A stretch of 39,459 bases of DNA from Acidomonas methanolica (GCF_004346035.1 NZ_SLZN01000025.1:1-39459), one strand, 5' to 3'. Shown: positions 1 to 7,973, numbered from the stretch's first letter. Notes: generated from the sequence alone by a model not told the origin. A program made the numbers and translations.

Positions 1-2
1 TG

Positions 3-113
3 CGCGGCCTCACTCCATATGAATTCATTTGCCAGCAGTGGGAAAAAGAACCATCACGGTTCATACATAATCCGCACCATCAAATCATGGGACTACGGCG
101 TGTCGTCAGTTAA
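3..113 (+). pseudogene. C-terminal remnant of an IS481-like transposase
   Basis: The reading frame open at the left edge encodes a peptide containing GLTPYEFICQQWEKEPSRF followed by NPHHQ, which resembles the extreme C-terminus of IS481/IS3-type integrase-core transposases (these often end in a ...P-G-L-N-T motif). After the residues MGL the frame runs into the left end of the IS5-family element and stops inside it (TAA at 111-113), so the native C-terminus is lost. The rest of the gene lies outside the window. The family is assigned from this short tail only, and IS3 remains possible. Confidence 0.6.
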
Positions 114-114
114 G
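96..114 (+). repeat. Left terminal inverted repeat of the IS5-family element
   Basis: CGGCGTGTCGTCAGTTAAG is perfectly complementary to 941-959. With the flanking TA and one further base on each side (93 and 962) the match extends to 22 bp. Confidence 0.88.
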
Positions 115-194
115 CCCTGAGTGTGGCACGTGAGGGTTGTACTTTCTGGCTGCGTGTGCTGACTGTTTTCTCGTTTTTGGGGGGAGACAGAAGA

Positions 195-949
195 ATGCGG
201 CGCTATGGTTTGCGCGACGACCAGTGGGAGCGGATAAAGGATCTTCTTCCCGGTCGCGAAGGTCATGTCGGCGGCACTGCGGCGGACAGCCGTCTGTTCG
301 TGGAGGCGGTGCTGTATCGCTATCGCGCGGGCATTCCATGGCGCGACCTTCCTGCCCGTTTCGGGGACTGGAAAAATGTGCACAGGCGTCTGCGCCGCTG
401 GTATGAAAGCGGTGTCATCGAACGGATATTTCGTTATCTGGCCGCTGATCACGACAATGAATACATGATGATCGACAGCACAATTGTCCGGGCGCATCAG
501 CATAGCGCCGGAGCTCTCAAAAAGGGGGTGCGGATCAGGCCATCGGACGCTCACGAGGCGGTCTGACCACAAAGATCCATGCCATCTGCGACGCTCTGGG
601 CAATCCGGTGGAACTCGGCATCACACCGGGACAGGATGCCGACATCGCCCAGGCGGAACCGCTTCTGGAAAACATTGACCCGGACGCCTTCCTGGCTGAC
701 AAGGCGTATGACGCGGACAGGTTGATCGATCGGCTGATACAGCGCGGGATTACCCCGGTCATCCCGCCAAAATGCAACAGAACGACTCAACGGGAAACAG
801 ACTTCGCTCTCTATCGTGAACGGAACCTTGTTGAGAGGTTCTTCAATAAACTCAAGCAGTTTCGCGCTATCGCAACCCGCTACGATAAACTGAAATCGAC
901 CTTCCTCGCAGGCGTGCAGTTCGCCTCAATCATCATCCTGCTTAACTGA
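195..949 (+). CDS. IS5-family DDE transposase, programmed -1 frameshift
   Basis: Catalyses transposition of the surrounding element. The first frame starts at ATG 195 after a GGGGAG ribosome site. It encodes the N-terminal DNA-binding region (RYGLRDDQWERI, then GIPWRDLPARFGDW) and the first catalytic Asp in MMIDSTIV (about residue 94). At A5G5 (519-528) a -1 shift joins it to the frame reading KGGADQAIGRSRGGLTTKIH, which continues through ADKAYDAD (second Asp) and LVERFFNKLKQFRA (catalytic Glu). All three DDE residues are therefore present once the shift is made. Without it, the first frame ends at 566. IS5-family members are known to use such A/G slippery runs, so this is read as programmed frameshifting rather than damage. 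Confidence 0.85.
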
Positions 950-959
950 CGACACGCCG
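941..959 (-). repeat. Right terminal inverted repeat of the IS5-family element
   Basis: CTTAACTGACGACACGCCG mirrors the left end exactly. The transposase stop codon (947-949) lies inside this repeat, as is common in compact insertion sequences. Confidence 0.88.
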
Positions 960-970
960 TAGGAGTCCTC

Positions 971-1240
971 ATGTCCGTTCTTCCCCTGCCGCAACCAGAC
1001 GCCCCGGCTCGCGAGCGCTTCGAGCTGGCCGTCATTACACGCCTCGACCGTATGGCGATGATGCTGGCCGAAATCCATCAGCTCGTGAGCCCCCGGGAGA
1101 AGGAGGACGGCCCAACCCTGGTGTCGGTGCTTCAGCAGCTCGTCGAGCAGGTGGGCGGTCAATCCCTGGAACTGGCGCGGCTGGCCGAGGCGGTGGATCG
1201 CCTGGGCACGGGACGCCCGGCGCAGGGCGCCATGCCATGA
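971..1240 (+). CDS. Small protein upstream of the relaxase remnant
   Basis: An 89-residue protein with no recognised domain. The central part (AVITRLDRMAMMLAEIHQLV and the QQLVEQVGGQSLELARLAEAV stretch) looks like a helical, possibly coiled-coil protein. Its stop overlaps the start of the relaxase gene as ATGA (1237-1240), suggesting translational coupling and an accessory role in a former mobilisation operon (inference). A GGAG ribosome site (962-965) survives, but the IS5 element has separated the gene from any native upstream promoter. Confidence 0.55.
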   Translation: MSVLPLPQPDAPARERFELAVITRLDRMAMMLAEIHQLVSPREKEDGPTLVSVLQQLVEQVGGQSLELARLAEAVDRLGTGRPAQGAMP

Positions 1241-2528
1241 TGACTTTCCGGAAGCTGACCGCGGCCGGCGCCGGTAAACTGATCGTCGCTTATCTGCGTG
1301 AGCAGCAGGTCGAGCCCGAGCGGGACGTAAGGACCCAAGCCGACAAGGCGCGGGATGTGGAAACCGGCGAGCGCCTGAATTCCTATTACACCGGACGCGA
1401 GGGACGCGGGGCCTGGGCTCCGCATCTGGGTCCGCGGATCGCCGATCAGCTCGGCATCGACATCATGAAACCCCCGACCGACGAGGGGCTGGCGCGCCTC
1501 TTCGAATGTAAGCGGGCCGATAACGGCGAAGGATGGTCCAACCACGGTCGCAAGCGCGAACTCTGCGGCTTCGATTTCACCGCCGCGCCCGCGAAGTCGG
1601 TGACACTCGCGGCGGAGTTCGCGCCGACCCGTGAGGAGCAGGCGCTCCTCTGGCAGGCGATTCACCAGGCCAACGATACCGCCATGGCCTTTGTCGCCAA
1701 AGAGGTCGGCGTCGCTCGCCGGGGATCGGGTGACACCAGCTATATCGAGGAAGGCGATCTGGAGCGCGAAGGACGGGTTATCGTGTCGCGTTCGCTGGCG
1801 ATCGAGAAGGCCAAGATCACCGTGCCGCTGCTGATCTCTGCACTTTTCTACGACCTGGCCCCCGACCGGACCGTGACGATCCCGACCCAGAGTGAGCGGC
1901 GTGAACGCGACCTGCAGGAGCTGTTCCGTCGTGCCAAGAAGCCGGTGGCGCTCTTCGTGGATGATGCTCACGACCTGCACCCCAAAACGCTGGTGGCACT
2001 CAAGCGATTGACCGAGGTGGTGGCAGAGGGCGGCGGCCAGCTTTCCGTCGTGCTGGTCGGCCACCCCCGGCTCCGAAACGACCTCCGCCGGCCGCAGATG
2101 GAGGAGATCGGCGATCGCGCCACCGTGTTCGAGTTCGGTGGCCTGCGCGACCGGCAGCGCGACTACACATCGACTGGGTGTTGCGCAATTGTCTGGAGGA
2201 GGGTGTGGAACTAGAGGAGGTGATCGACGAAGCGGCGGCGACCCTGTTGGCCGCACGACTGAAAACGCCGCTGCAGATCGGGCAGCACCTGGTGCGGGCA
2301 TTCTAGGCCGGGTTCGAGATCGGTGCCCGGCCGATCGACGAGAGCGTGGCCGGGTTTGTCACCGCCCTACACATGGCCTCAGAACAGGAATGTTCCGGTG
2401 CAGCCCCCCTGCATCTGGTGATTACGGATGCACTGGCCCCCAAATTACTCGATCCGATGCATCGGCGCGCGCGGATGCGGCTTTCGCGCCCTGACGACCA
2501 GCGTATCGAGAGCCGAGAGAAAGCGTGA
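1237..2528 (+). pseudogene. Chimeric pseudogene: MobF relaxase N-terminus joined to an ExeA-like ATPase
   Basis: Residues 1-160 match the N-terminus of MobF/TraA-type conjugative relaxases: RKLTAAGAGKLIVAYL, the tyrosine pair in NSYYTG (about 50-51), and FDFTAAPAKSVTLAAEF. The downstream histidine cluster and helicase domain are missing. From about residue 175 the same frame continues as an ExeA-type AAA ATPase (RVIVSRSLAIEKAKI, VALFVDDAHDLHPKTL with Walker B, VVLVGHPRLRNDLRRP). The ATPase Walker A lysine is absent; only GSGDT stands near the junction. The ATPase part is broken again: an extra AC near 2165-2168 shifts the frame, and in the restored frame (YIDWVLRNCLEEGVELEE...) a TAG at 2304-2306 interrupts it before the final stop at 2526-2528. 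It is unlikely to make a working protein. Its 3' end overlaps the convergent YaiI-family gene. Confidence 0.75.
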
Positions 2529-2924
2529 GCGATCGGCCTTGCCGAACGAAGCCCCGTTCGAAGTCATGACGCCGGCTTCGCGCAGATCCGTCATCAGATT
2601 GCGCATCGCGAGCGCCATGCCGATCGCATCGCGATCCAGAAGCCGTCCCTTGGGCTCGATCACGAAAGCGCCCTTCTCGACGCATCGCGCCGCCAGGGGA
2701 ATATCGGAGGTGATGACGATATCCCGATCCGAGACGCGCTCGGCAATCCAATCATCCGCGACGTCCGGCCCGGCCTCGACCACCACGCGCTCGATCAACG
2801 GGGATTGAGGCACGGCGATCATCCGGTTTGAAACGACGAAGACATGCAGACCGTATCGCCCGGCCACGCGATACACTTCATCCTTCACGGGACAGGCGTC
2901 GGAGTCGATGAACATTCGGATCAT
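2445..2924 (-). CDS. YaiI/YqxD family protein (UPF0178, DUF188)
   Basis: A 159-residue protein matching the YaiI/YqxD (DUF188) family throughout. It has the N-terminal FIDSDACPVKDEVYRVA, the middle VSNRMIA, then DDWIAERVSDRDIVITSDIPLA and the C-terminal GKADRSRFLSALD. The family is widespread, small and cytosolic, with a predicted PIN-like nuclease fold, but its biochemical role is not established. Length is typical. The start could be ATG 2924 or ATG 2915 (MFIDSDACP), the latter resembling the usual family start. An exact inverted repeat abuts the upstream start codon. Confidence 0.88.
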   Translation of the reverse strand: MIRMFIDSDACPVKDEVYRVAGRYGLHVFVVSNRMIAVPQSPLIERVVVEAGPDVADDWIAERVSDRDIVITSDIPLAARCVEKGAFVIEPKGRLLDRDAIGMALAMRNLMTDLREAGVMTSNGASFGKADRSRFLSALDTLVVRARKPHPRAPMHRIE

Positions 2925-2943
2925 GCCGCTATAGTGTAGCGGC
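2925..2943. promoter_or_regulatory. Perfect inverted repeat abutting the YaiI-family start
   Basis: GCCGCTA and TAGCGGC (7 bp arms, 5 bp centre) lie directly upstream of the ATG at 2924. The repeat occupies the place where a ribosome site would be expected, and could be an operator or an RNA hairpin. There is no other evidence for function. Confidence 0.3.
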
Positions 2944-3082
2944 GTGGCCAGCAGCGCAAATCGCTTTCAACCCGGCCTCCGAACGATGCCTTCTGTATTG
3001 ATTTACGAGAAAAATCGTGCCCTCGCTCACGTCACTTCGGCGGGATAACCGGGTCGAAGCAGCGTATGTCGCACGTCTTCCG

Positions 3083-3408
3083 TCAATGCGCGTGGCGATG
3101 CCGGTGGTGCAAGTCCGGATAGTGCGGATGCCGGTGCGTCATCGGCTCGTGACGGTGGAAATGCGTGTGCGGCTCGCCTTGTGGATCGTCCGGCCCGTGC
3201 TCATGCTGGTGAGGCGCGTCGTGAACATGGCGGTGCGTGTGCGCCATCGCCTCGTGGGTGTGCTCGTGATCGTGCCGCTCCGCGAGATGCAGATACAGGC
3301 CGAACCCCATCAGCAGCGCAGCGACCAGAAGCTGCCAAGGTTACGGGCTCGCCGAACAGCAAGGCGGAGGCCAGGGCGAGAACCGGCCCGGTTCTCAATT
3401 CCGGCTTC
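3083..3408 (-). pseudogene. C-terminal remnant of an EamA/DMT-family transporter
   Basis: The remnant ends in a long His-rich tail (LHLAERHDHEHTHEAMAH and further HxH repeats to PHYPDLHHRHRH), typical of a subgroup of EamA transporters. The preceding membrane segment is split over two frames: ALASALLFGEPVT in one and QLLVAALLMGFGLYLHL in the other, so a 1-bp insertion near 3337-3341 breaks the gene. The N-terminal helices are missing, and the fragment joins directly to a truncated IS630 transposase. It reads as transporter debris left by an IS-associated deletion. Confidence 0.68.
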
Positions 3409-3858
3409 CGGATGGCGCGGCCGGGCGCTGACATAAGAAAAACCAAGCCGTTTCAGAAGGGCGGACACGTGACGCTCATGATAGACGACACCGAAGCGCT
3501 CTTCGATCACGCGTGGCAGATCGACACGGCGCCAGCGCGGCACGCCATCGCGCTCCCGATCCGGCCCCGCCTCGACCAGAGCTTTCAGCTCAGCCTGCTG
3601 GGCGGCATTCAGGCGACAGGCCGGTCCCGCGTGCTGATAGTCGCGCAGGCCATCGGGACCCTCGGCATTGAAGCGGTGAACCCAATCACGCAATGTCTGG
3701 CGGTCCATGCCGCCCACCCGCGCCGTCCGGCTGGCCCCAGCACGGATCGCCGCCAGAGCCAGCCGCCGCCGCGCGGCAGTCGCATGCCGGCTGCGCGCCA
3801 CAAGCCACCTCAAATCAGACGCCGAATAATCATCCCGTAGTTTCACCGCCCTCGTCAT
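3409..3858 (-). pseudogene. Truncated IS630-family transposase (N-terminal half)
   Basis: About 150 residues match the N-terminal DNA-binding half of IS630 transposases: a first helix-turn-helix (LAAIRAGASRTARVGGMDRQ, LRDWVHRFNAEGPDGL) and a winged-helix part (VIEERFGVVYHERHVSALL, KRLGFSYVSARPRHP). The whole DDE catalytic domain that should follow is missing, and the frame passes into the transporter remnant. Start at ATG 3858. Non-functional on its own. Confidence 0.78.
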
Positions 3859-4089
3859 CAGCCGGATCCTCCCGCAGAATGAGAAGCAGACCCGACGCAC
3901 TTCGTCACTTCACACACGAGTCAGTGGCTACAGCCTTTGGTATGACTCGGCTGGTCCAGCGCGTTGCAAGCCATGTTCGCCAAGGAAAGCCTGTTCAATG
4001 GCGGGTTGGCGGCAGAGCTGTTCCGTGCCGCGGAGGCGGAGAAACATGTCCCGCTCCGGCGGTTGCGCGCAGGCGAGGGCGCGCGCCGC
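3859..4089. other. Intergenic debris between the IS630 remnant and the acetyltransferase
   Basis: There is no gene I can support here. A 42-residue frame on the + strand (3973-4101, MFAKESLFNGGLAAELFRAA...) may be the tail of a lost gene, since it has no recognisable start context. The stretch probably includes the outer end of the IS630 element. Confidence 0.3.
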
Positions 4090-4377
4090 TTACGCGCCTG
4101 ATGCGAGGACGTCCGCGATTTCGGGATGGCGGGCGGCGTATCGCACGAGAAAGCTGCAGAGTGGGACGGCTTTCTTGCCATCGGCGCGGATTGCCGCGAA
4201 CGTTTCGCGCGCCAGCCGGGACCCGACGCCCTTGCCCTCATGGGCGGGCGGGACCTCCGTATGATCGAGGAACAGCACGCCGTCCCGCTCACGATAGCTC
4301 ACGACCGCCGCCGTGCCGTCCCCAAGCGGCAGTTCGAAGCGATGGTGTGACGCGTCGTGGATGAGAGAGGCCGTCAT
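4090..4377 (-). CDS. GNAT-like N-acetyltransferase (YidJ/YjdJ type)
   Basis: A 95-residue protein of the short GNAT class: HRFELPLGDGTAAVVSYRE, then LFLDHTEVPPAHEGKGVGSRL (the acetyl-CoA loop, EGKGVGSRLA), then the ending VPLCSFLVRYAARHPEIADVL with Cys and Tyr as in YidJ/Gtn-like proteins. These transfer an acetyl group from acetyl-CoA to small or protein amines, and the substrate is unknown. Start at ATG 4377, 5 bp after the stop of the lipoprotein gene, so the two probably share an mRNA. Confidence 0.82.
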   Translation of the reverse strand: MTASLIHDASHHRFELPLGDGTAAVVSYRERDGVLFLDHTEVPPAHEGKGVGSRLARETFAAIRADGKKAVPLCSFLVRYAARHPEIADVLASGA

Positions 4378-4382
4378 GATGC

Positions 4383-4979
4383 TTACTCCGTGCGTGGGAC
4401 GATGATCGGCGCGGCGGATTTCCTGTCCGGATTGACGATGACCGCGCCGGACTGGGTCGAATAGGTCGCGCCCGTGGACTGGTTGGGCGTCTTCGGGGGC
4501 GAGAAGGCCGAGACGGGGCCGAACGGGCCGCCATCGACCTTCTGCATCGTGCCTTCCGGCTGGCGCGCGCATCCGCGGGTGATGATCGAGCAGATGCCGT
4601 CCGTTCCGATCACCTCGTCATCGTCGCCCGCGTAATGCACTTCCGCGACGCGGTCATGGTCGAGGCGGATGACCGTCGTGCAGCTCGTGCCGCCGCCGCC
4701 CGCGAATTCCTTGAAGACGGAGACGATGTCCGCGATCGGGATCAGCGTCGAGCCGCTATAGGTCGTCGCCGTATGGGTGCCGGTATAGACGTAGATCTGC
4801 GTCGTATCGTTGAGCTGCTTGATCGAGGACGGAATTCCCGCGCAGGCCTGTAGATCGTACGCGGTCATGCCGACCATGCTCCTCTGTGCCTTGTGGGCGG
4901 CGCGGGAGTCGAAATAGCCGCAGCCGCCAAGGCCGGACGCCAGCAGAAGGGCAAGGGGAAGAAAGCGGAAACGGCTCAT
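4383..4979 (-). CDS. Predicted lipoprotein, function unknown
   Basis: A 198-residue protein with a signal sequence and lipobox (LPLALLLASGLGGC, acylated Cys at 20), then SRAAHKAQRSMVGMTAYDLQACAGIPSSIKQ. The pattern 'GMTAYDLQACAGIP' resembles small outer-membrane lipoproteins of the BamE/OmlA-like kind, but I cannot assign it firmly. The C-terminal third is low-complexity (Pro/Ser/Thr-rich, FSPPKTPNQSTGATYSTQSG). It sits just upstream of the acetyltransferase gene and is likely cotranscribed with it. Expected location: periplasmic face of a membrane. Confidence 0.75.
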   Translation of the reverse strand: MSRFRFLPLALLLASGLGGCGYFDSRAAHKAQRSMVGMTAYDLQACAGIPSSIKQLNDTTQIYVYTGTHTATTYSGSTLIPIADIVSVFKEFAGGGGTSCTTVIRLDHDRVAEVHYAGDDDEVIGTDGICSIITRGCARQPEGTMQKVDGGPFGPVSAFSPPKTPNQSTGATYSTQSGAVIVNPDRKSAAPIIVPRTE

Positions 4980-5036
4980 GCCGGAGAGGACTCCTCGGGT
5001 AAACGGATCAAAGGCAGGGGGGATGCGGAACGGCGA

Positions 5037-5612
5037 TCAGACGAGCGCACGGGCGCGCAGGAGGGCGAAGGCGGCGAGCGTGACCATGCAGACGATCTCG
5101 TTGCGCGCGATCATCGCCTCGAATGTCTTGAGCGGCACGGTCAGGCAGCTCATGTCATCCTCCGTCGCTTCCCGCGCGGGCTCGCCCTGTGTGAGGTCGG
5201 TGGCAAGGTAGATATGGCCCTTCTGGGTGGAGTAGCCCGCTCCCTGGAACATCGCCCCGCCATAGATGAGGGTACCCGCGATCAGCCCCGTCTCCTCACG
5301 CAACTCGCCGGCCGCGACCTGCTCCGGCGCGGCGTCGGGACGACTTTCCCACATGCCCATGGGAAACTCCCAGAGCCGCTCGTTGACCGGATAGCGATAC
5401 TGGCGGATCAGCGTGACGGTCGGCCCCTCCCGTCCGATGCCCACCGGCATGACGACCACGAACGGCCCGCGCTCGACGACGCCGTACAGACCCTGTTTTC
5501 CGTCCGGCCGGATAATGATGTCTTCCCGCAACGCCGTCCACGGATTGCTGTACGCCATCCTCGAGGACACGACTTCATAGCGCGGCAGGGGCGGTTCGGA
5601 CTCGTCTGTCAT
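5037..5612 (-). CDS. NUDIX hydrolase (ADP-ribose pyrophosphatase-like)
   Basis: A 191-residue enzyme likely to cleave a nucleoside diphosphate linked to another moiety, such as ADP-ribose. VTLIRQYRYPVNERLWEFPMG precedes the Nudix helix, which ends AAGELREETGL. The usual Arg-Glu of the box is Gly-Glu here, a variant common in this subfamily, while the metal-binding EE is kept. The C-terminal EATEDDMSCLTVPL part matches ADPRase-like proteins. Start at ATG 5612. It is convergent with nothing nearby and about 230 bp from the divergent polymerase IV gene. Confidence 0.85.
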   Translation of the reverse strand: MTDESEPPLPRYEVVSSRMAYSNPWTALREDIIIRPDGKQGLYGVVERGPFVVVMPVGIGREGPTVTLIRQYRYPVNERLWEFPMGMWESRPDAAPEQVAAGELREETGLIAGTLIYGGAMFQGAGYSTQKGHIYLATDLTQGEPAREATEDDMSCLTVPLKTFEAMIARNEIVCMVTLAAFALLRARALV

Positions 5613-5843
5613 CAGGCCAGCGTGAACGCTGCCGCGCCGGTTTTCAAGTCATGCCGGCGAGAAAGCGGGGGTCTTCCCTTCCCGAACAAGACCGGGTGGT
5701 TCGCCTCTTCACCTCCATGAGACAAAACGTCATGCGGACAGGTCGGAAAGGTTTTTTACTCGTTGTCCGGAATATGCATCTTCCACGCCGGAACGGGTAA
5801 GAATGATCTTGTTTTGTTCTCATTTCGCGGCCATGATGCGGGC

Positions 5844-6950
5844 ATGACCGGCGAGGACGCGTCCAACCCGGTTCCGCCGCGCCGCATCCTGCATATCGAC
5901 ATGGATGCGTTCTACGCCTCGGTGGAACAGCGGGACAATCCGGCTCTGCGCGGCCTTCCGGTCGCGGTGGGGCGCGGCGCCGCGCGCGGCGTGGTCGCCG
6001 CCGCCAGCTACGAGGCGCGGCGTTTCGGCATACGGTCCGCCATGCCGTCGACCATCGCGCTGCGCCGTTGCCCGGAGCTGATCTTCGTGCCGCCGCGCTT
6101 CGAGGTCTATCGTGCCGTTTCCGCGCAGATTCACGCGATCTTCCGACGCTATACCGCGCTGATCCAGCCGCTGTCGCTGGATGAGGCGTCGCTGGACGTG
6201 ACCGGGGCGGTCGCCGTCCATGGTTCCGCCACCGCGATCGCCGAGCGCATCCGCCGGGAGATTCGTGCCGAAACCGGGCTGACCGCCTCGGCGGGCGTCT
6301 CCTATAACCGCTTCCTCGCCAAGCTGGCCTCCGACCAGAACAAACCCGACGGGATTTTCGTCATCACGCCGAAATTGGGCCCGGCCTATGCGGCAAGCCT
6401 CGCGGTGGAGCGGTTCCACGGCATCGGCCCCGCCACTGCGGCCCGGATGCATGCACTGGGCATCCGCACGGGCGGGGATCTGCGGAACTGGCCCGTCGAG
6501 GCGCTGCGACCGCATTTCGGCAAGGCCGCGACCTTTTATCACGACATTGCGCGCGGCATCGACGAGCGTCCCGTCCGTCCGGACCGGGAGCGCAAATCCA
6601 TCGGCACGGAAACCACGTTCGCCCGCGACCTGCACAGCGCGGACGAGGCACTCATCGCCCTGCGGGAACTGGGCGAGCAGCTCTGGACGTCATGCGCGAA
6701 ACGCAGTCTCAGCGGCCGGACGGTCACGCTGAAAGCGAAATATGCCGATTTCCGCATCGTCACGCGCAGCCGCACCGTGCCGGGGCCGGTGTCCTCCGTC
6801 GAAACCCTGCTCGCTCCGGCGCTCCCGTTCCTGCCGGGTCTCTTCGCCGCTGCTCCCGGCGTCCGGCTCCTCGGCCTGACTCTTTCGGCCCTCACCACCC
6901 CCGACGCGCACAGCGCGGCGGTCTTGCCCGGGCTGTTCGACGGACTCTGA
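5844..6950 (+). CDS. dinB: DNA polymerase IV (Y-family, DinB)
   Basis: An error-prone translesion polymerase. The catalytic palm has HIDMDAFYASVEQR (metal-binding Asp at about 19) and LSLDEASLDVTG (Asp-Glu pair). SAGVSYNRFLAKLASDQNKP is the finger/palm signature, followed by a helix-hairpin-helix thumb (FHGIGPATAARMHALGI) and the little-finger domain to the C-terminus. There is no clear C-terminal beta-clamp motif, although the end VLPGLFDGL may serve. ATG 5844 is chosen because the catalytic motif follows about 17 residues later; a TTG-initiated extension from 5763 adds 27 unconserved residues. I see no convincing alphaproteobacterial LexA box upstream. Confidence 0.92.
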   Translation: MTGEDASNPVPPRRILHIDMDAFYASVEQRDNPALRGLPVAVGRGAARGVVAAASYEARRFGIRSAMPSTIALRRCPELIFVPPRFEVYRAVSAQIHAIFRRYTALIQPLSLDEASLDVTGAVAVHGSATAIAERIRREIRAETGLTASAGVSYNRFLAKLASDQNKPDGIFVITPKLGPAYAASLAVERFHGIGPATAARMHALGIRTGGDLRNWPVEALRPHFGKAATFYHDIARGIDERPVRPDRERKSIGTETTFARDLHSADEALIALRELGEQLWTSCAKRSLSGRTVTLKAKYADFRIVTRSRTVPGPVSSVETLLAPALPFLPGLFAAAPGVRLLGLTLSALTTPDAHSAAVLPGLFDGL

Positions 6951-7223
6951 CGAAGCCGCGATCGCTCGTCTCCGCCGCGCCTTCCTGCAACGCGGTCCGA
7001 TGCTCGACATCATATGGTGAGACTGCATTGTGGCGGGGCTCGCGCCCGCCGCGGCGACATCCTTGAATGCGCCGGCGGGGGATGACCTCGAAAGAGCGCT
7101 CCGAGAGGCGATGCGGCTCTTTTCATATTTTCCGCGGCGGTGACATTGATCGGAAGCGTCCCCGGCGCGATGCTGGCGACGAAGGCGCCCGCTTCGCCGG
7201 CGGGAACAGAGGAGATCCGATTG
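6951..7223. other. Intergenic region between polymerase IV and the LOG-family gene
   Basis: There is no gene I can support. It holds an inverted repeat (GAAAGAGC at 7090-7097 with GCTCTTTTC at 7116-7124) followed by a T-run and AT-rich DNA, which looks like a weak bidirectional terminator. The promoter of the downstream gene probably lies between 7124 and 7210. Confidence 0.4.
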
Positions 7224-7805
7224 ATGAGCATTGCCACCGCCGCCGTTTTCTGCGGCTCCCGTCACGGAGACCTGTCCGGCTATGCCGAGGCGGCGCGCGC
7301 ACTCGGAAGCGCGCTGGCGCATGCGGGCGTCCGGCTCATCTATGGCGGCGGAGCGGTCGGCCTGATGGGCGAGGTGGCGGGCGCGGCACTGGCGGCGGGC
7401 GGCGCGGTGAGCGGAATCATTCCCGATTTCCTGCACACGCGCGAGGTGATGCATCACGGCGTGGACGAACTTGTCGTGACCGGCTCGATGCATGAGCGCA
7501 AGGCGCTGATGTTCGCGCGCGCGGAGGCGTTCCTGATCCTGCCCGGCGGGCTGGGAACCTTCGATGAACTCATGGAAATCCTGACCTGGCGGCAGCTCGG
7601 GCTGCATGACAAGCCCATTCTCATCGTCAATGTGCTGGGCTGGGCGCGGGCGGTCATCACCATGCTGGAGACGGCGGTGGAGCAGGGCTTCGCCGCGCCG
7701 TCGACCCGCGGACTCTACGAGGTCGTGCCCGATGTGCCGGCGGCGCTCGCGCGGCTCCAGGCGTTGAACCCGGTCGCGGAAGCGCCGGAAAGCGCGCGGT
7801 TCTGA
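7224..7805 (+). CDS. LOG family protein (cytokinin riboside 5'-monophosphate phosphoribohydrolase type)
   Basis: A 193-residue Rossmann-like lysine-decarboxylase-fold protein of the LOG family. Family members hydrolyse nucleoside 5'-monophosphates to base plus ribose 5-phosphate. It has AVFCGSRHG (nucleotide site), LIYGGGAVGLMGEVA, then SMHERKALMFARAEAFL and the signature LPGGLGTFDELMEILTW. ATG 7224 is preceded by GGAGA at 7211-7215 and gives the normal family length. A frame extending upstream to 7140 lacks family similarity. The physiological substrate in bacteria is not known from sequence. Confidence 0.9.
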   Translation: MSIATAAVFCGSRHGDLSGYAEAARALGSALAHAGVRLIYGGGAVGLMGEVAGAALAAGGAVSGIIPDFLHTREVMHHGVDELVVTGSMHERKALMFARAEAFLILPGGLGTFDELMEILTWRQLGLHDKPILIVNVLGWARAVITMLETAVEQGFAAPSTRGLYEVVPDVPAALARLQALNPVAEAPESARF

Positions 7806-7824
7806 GCCTCGAATCCCGGTGCGA

Positions 7825-7855
7825 GACCCCGGCAACATATTTGCGGCGGGGTCTT
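7825..7855 (+). terminator. Hairpin after the LOG-family gene
   Basis: AGACCCCG (7825-7832) pairs perfectly with CGGGGTCT (7848-7855) across a 15-nt loop, 20 bp after the stop codon. The stem is strong but followed by only TT, so efficiency is uncertain. Confidence 0.45.
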
Positions 7856-7896
7856 GCGGAGCCGCCCCGTCGCGGCTATAGCCCCTTCCACCGCAT

Positions 7897-7973
7897 CGGA
7901 GTGTAGCTCAGCCTGGTAGAGCACTGTGTTCGGGACGCAGGGGCCGGAGGTTCGAATCCTCTCACTCCGACCA
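7897..7973 (+). tRNA. tRNA-Pro (anticodon CGG)
   Basis: A 77-nt cloverleaf. The acceptor stem CGGAGTG pairs with CACTCCG, followed by A and an encoded CCA (7971-7973). The D-arm is GCTC...GAGC, the anticodon stem-loop is CTGTG-TTCGGGA-CGCAG with anticodon CGG, and the T-arm contains GGTTCGAATCC. It is intact. The first prophage-type sequence begins directly after the CCA, so its 3' end is the likely bacterial attachment site. No second copy of the 3' end was seen in the window. Confidence 0.95.

Larger units (their letters stand above)
96..959 (+). mobile_element. IS5-family insertion sequence, apparently intact
   Basis: The element is 864 bp, bounded by perfect 19-bp inverted repeats, and flanked on both sides by TA (94-95 and 960-961). 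Outside the TA copies lie C on the left and G on the right, so the rebuilt target is CTAG, which fits the YTAR preference and TA duplication of IS5-family elements. It carries one transposase encoded in two frames. It sits in the tail of an older transposase remnant, and its right end lies only 11 bp from the start codon of the next gene. Confidence 0.85.

Noticed and set aside
1159-2301. A 380-codon open frame on the - strand
   Set aside because: Antisense to the relaxase/ATPase chimera. No protein-like features, while the + strand frame matches two families.
3083-3310. A stand-alone His-rich 75-residue metal-binding protein
   Set aside because: The His-rich stretch is the known tail type of EamA-family transporters, and the upstream membrane segment continues in another frame, so it is a pseudogene fragment.
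5700-5843. A LexA/SOS box ahead of polymerase IV
   Set aside because: I looked for GTTC-N7-GTTC and its complement and found only partial matches (a single GTTC near 5817), so no site is claimed.
6690-7838. A 382-codon open frame on the - strand
   Set aside because: Antisense to the end of polymerase IV and to the LOG-family gene. Composition is typical of a GC-rich shadow frame.
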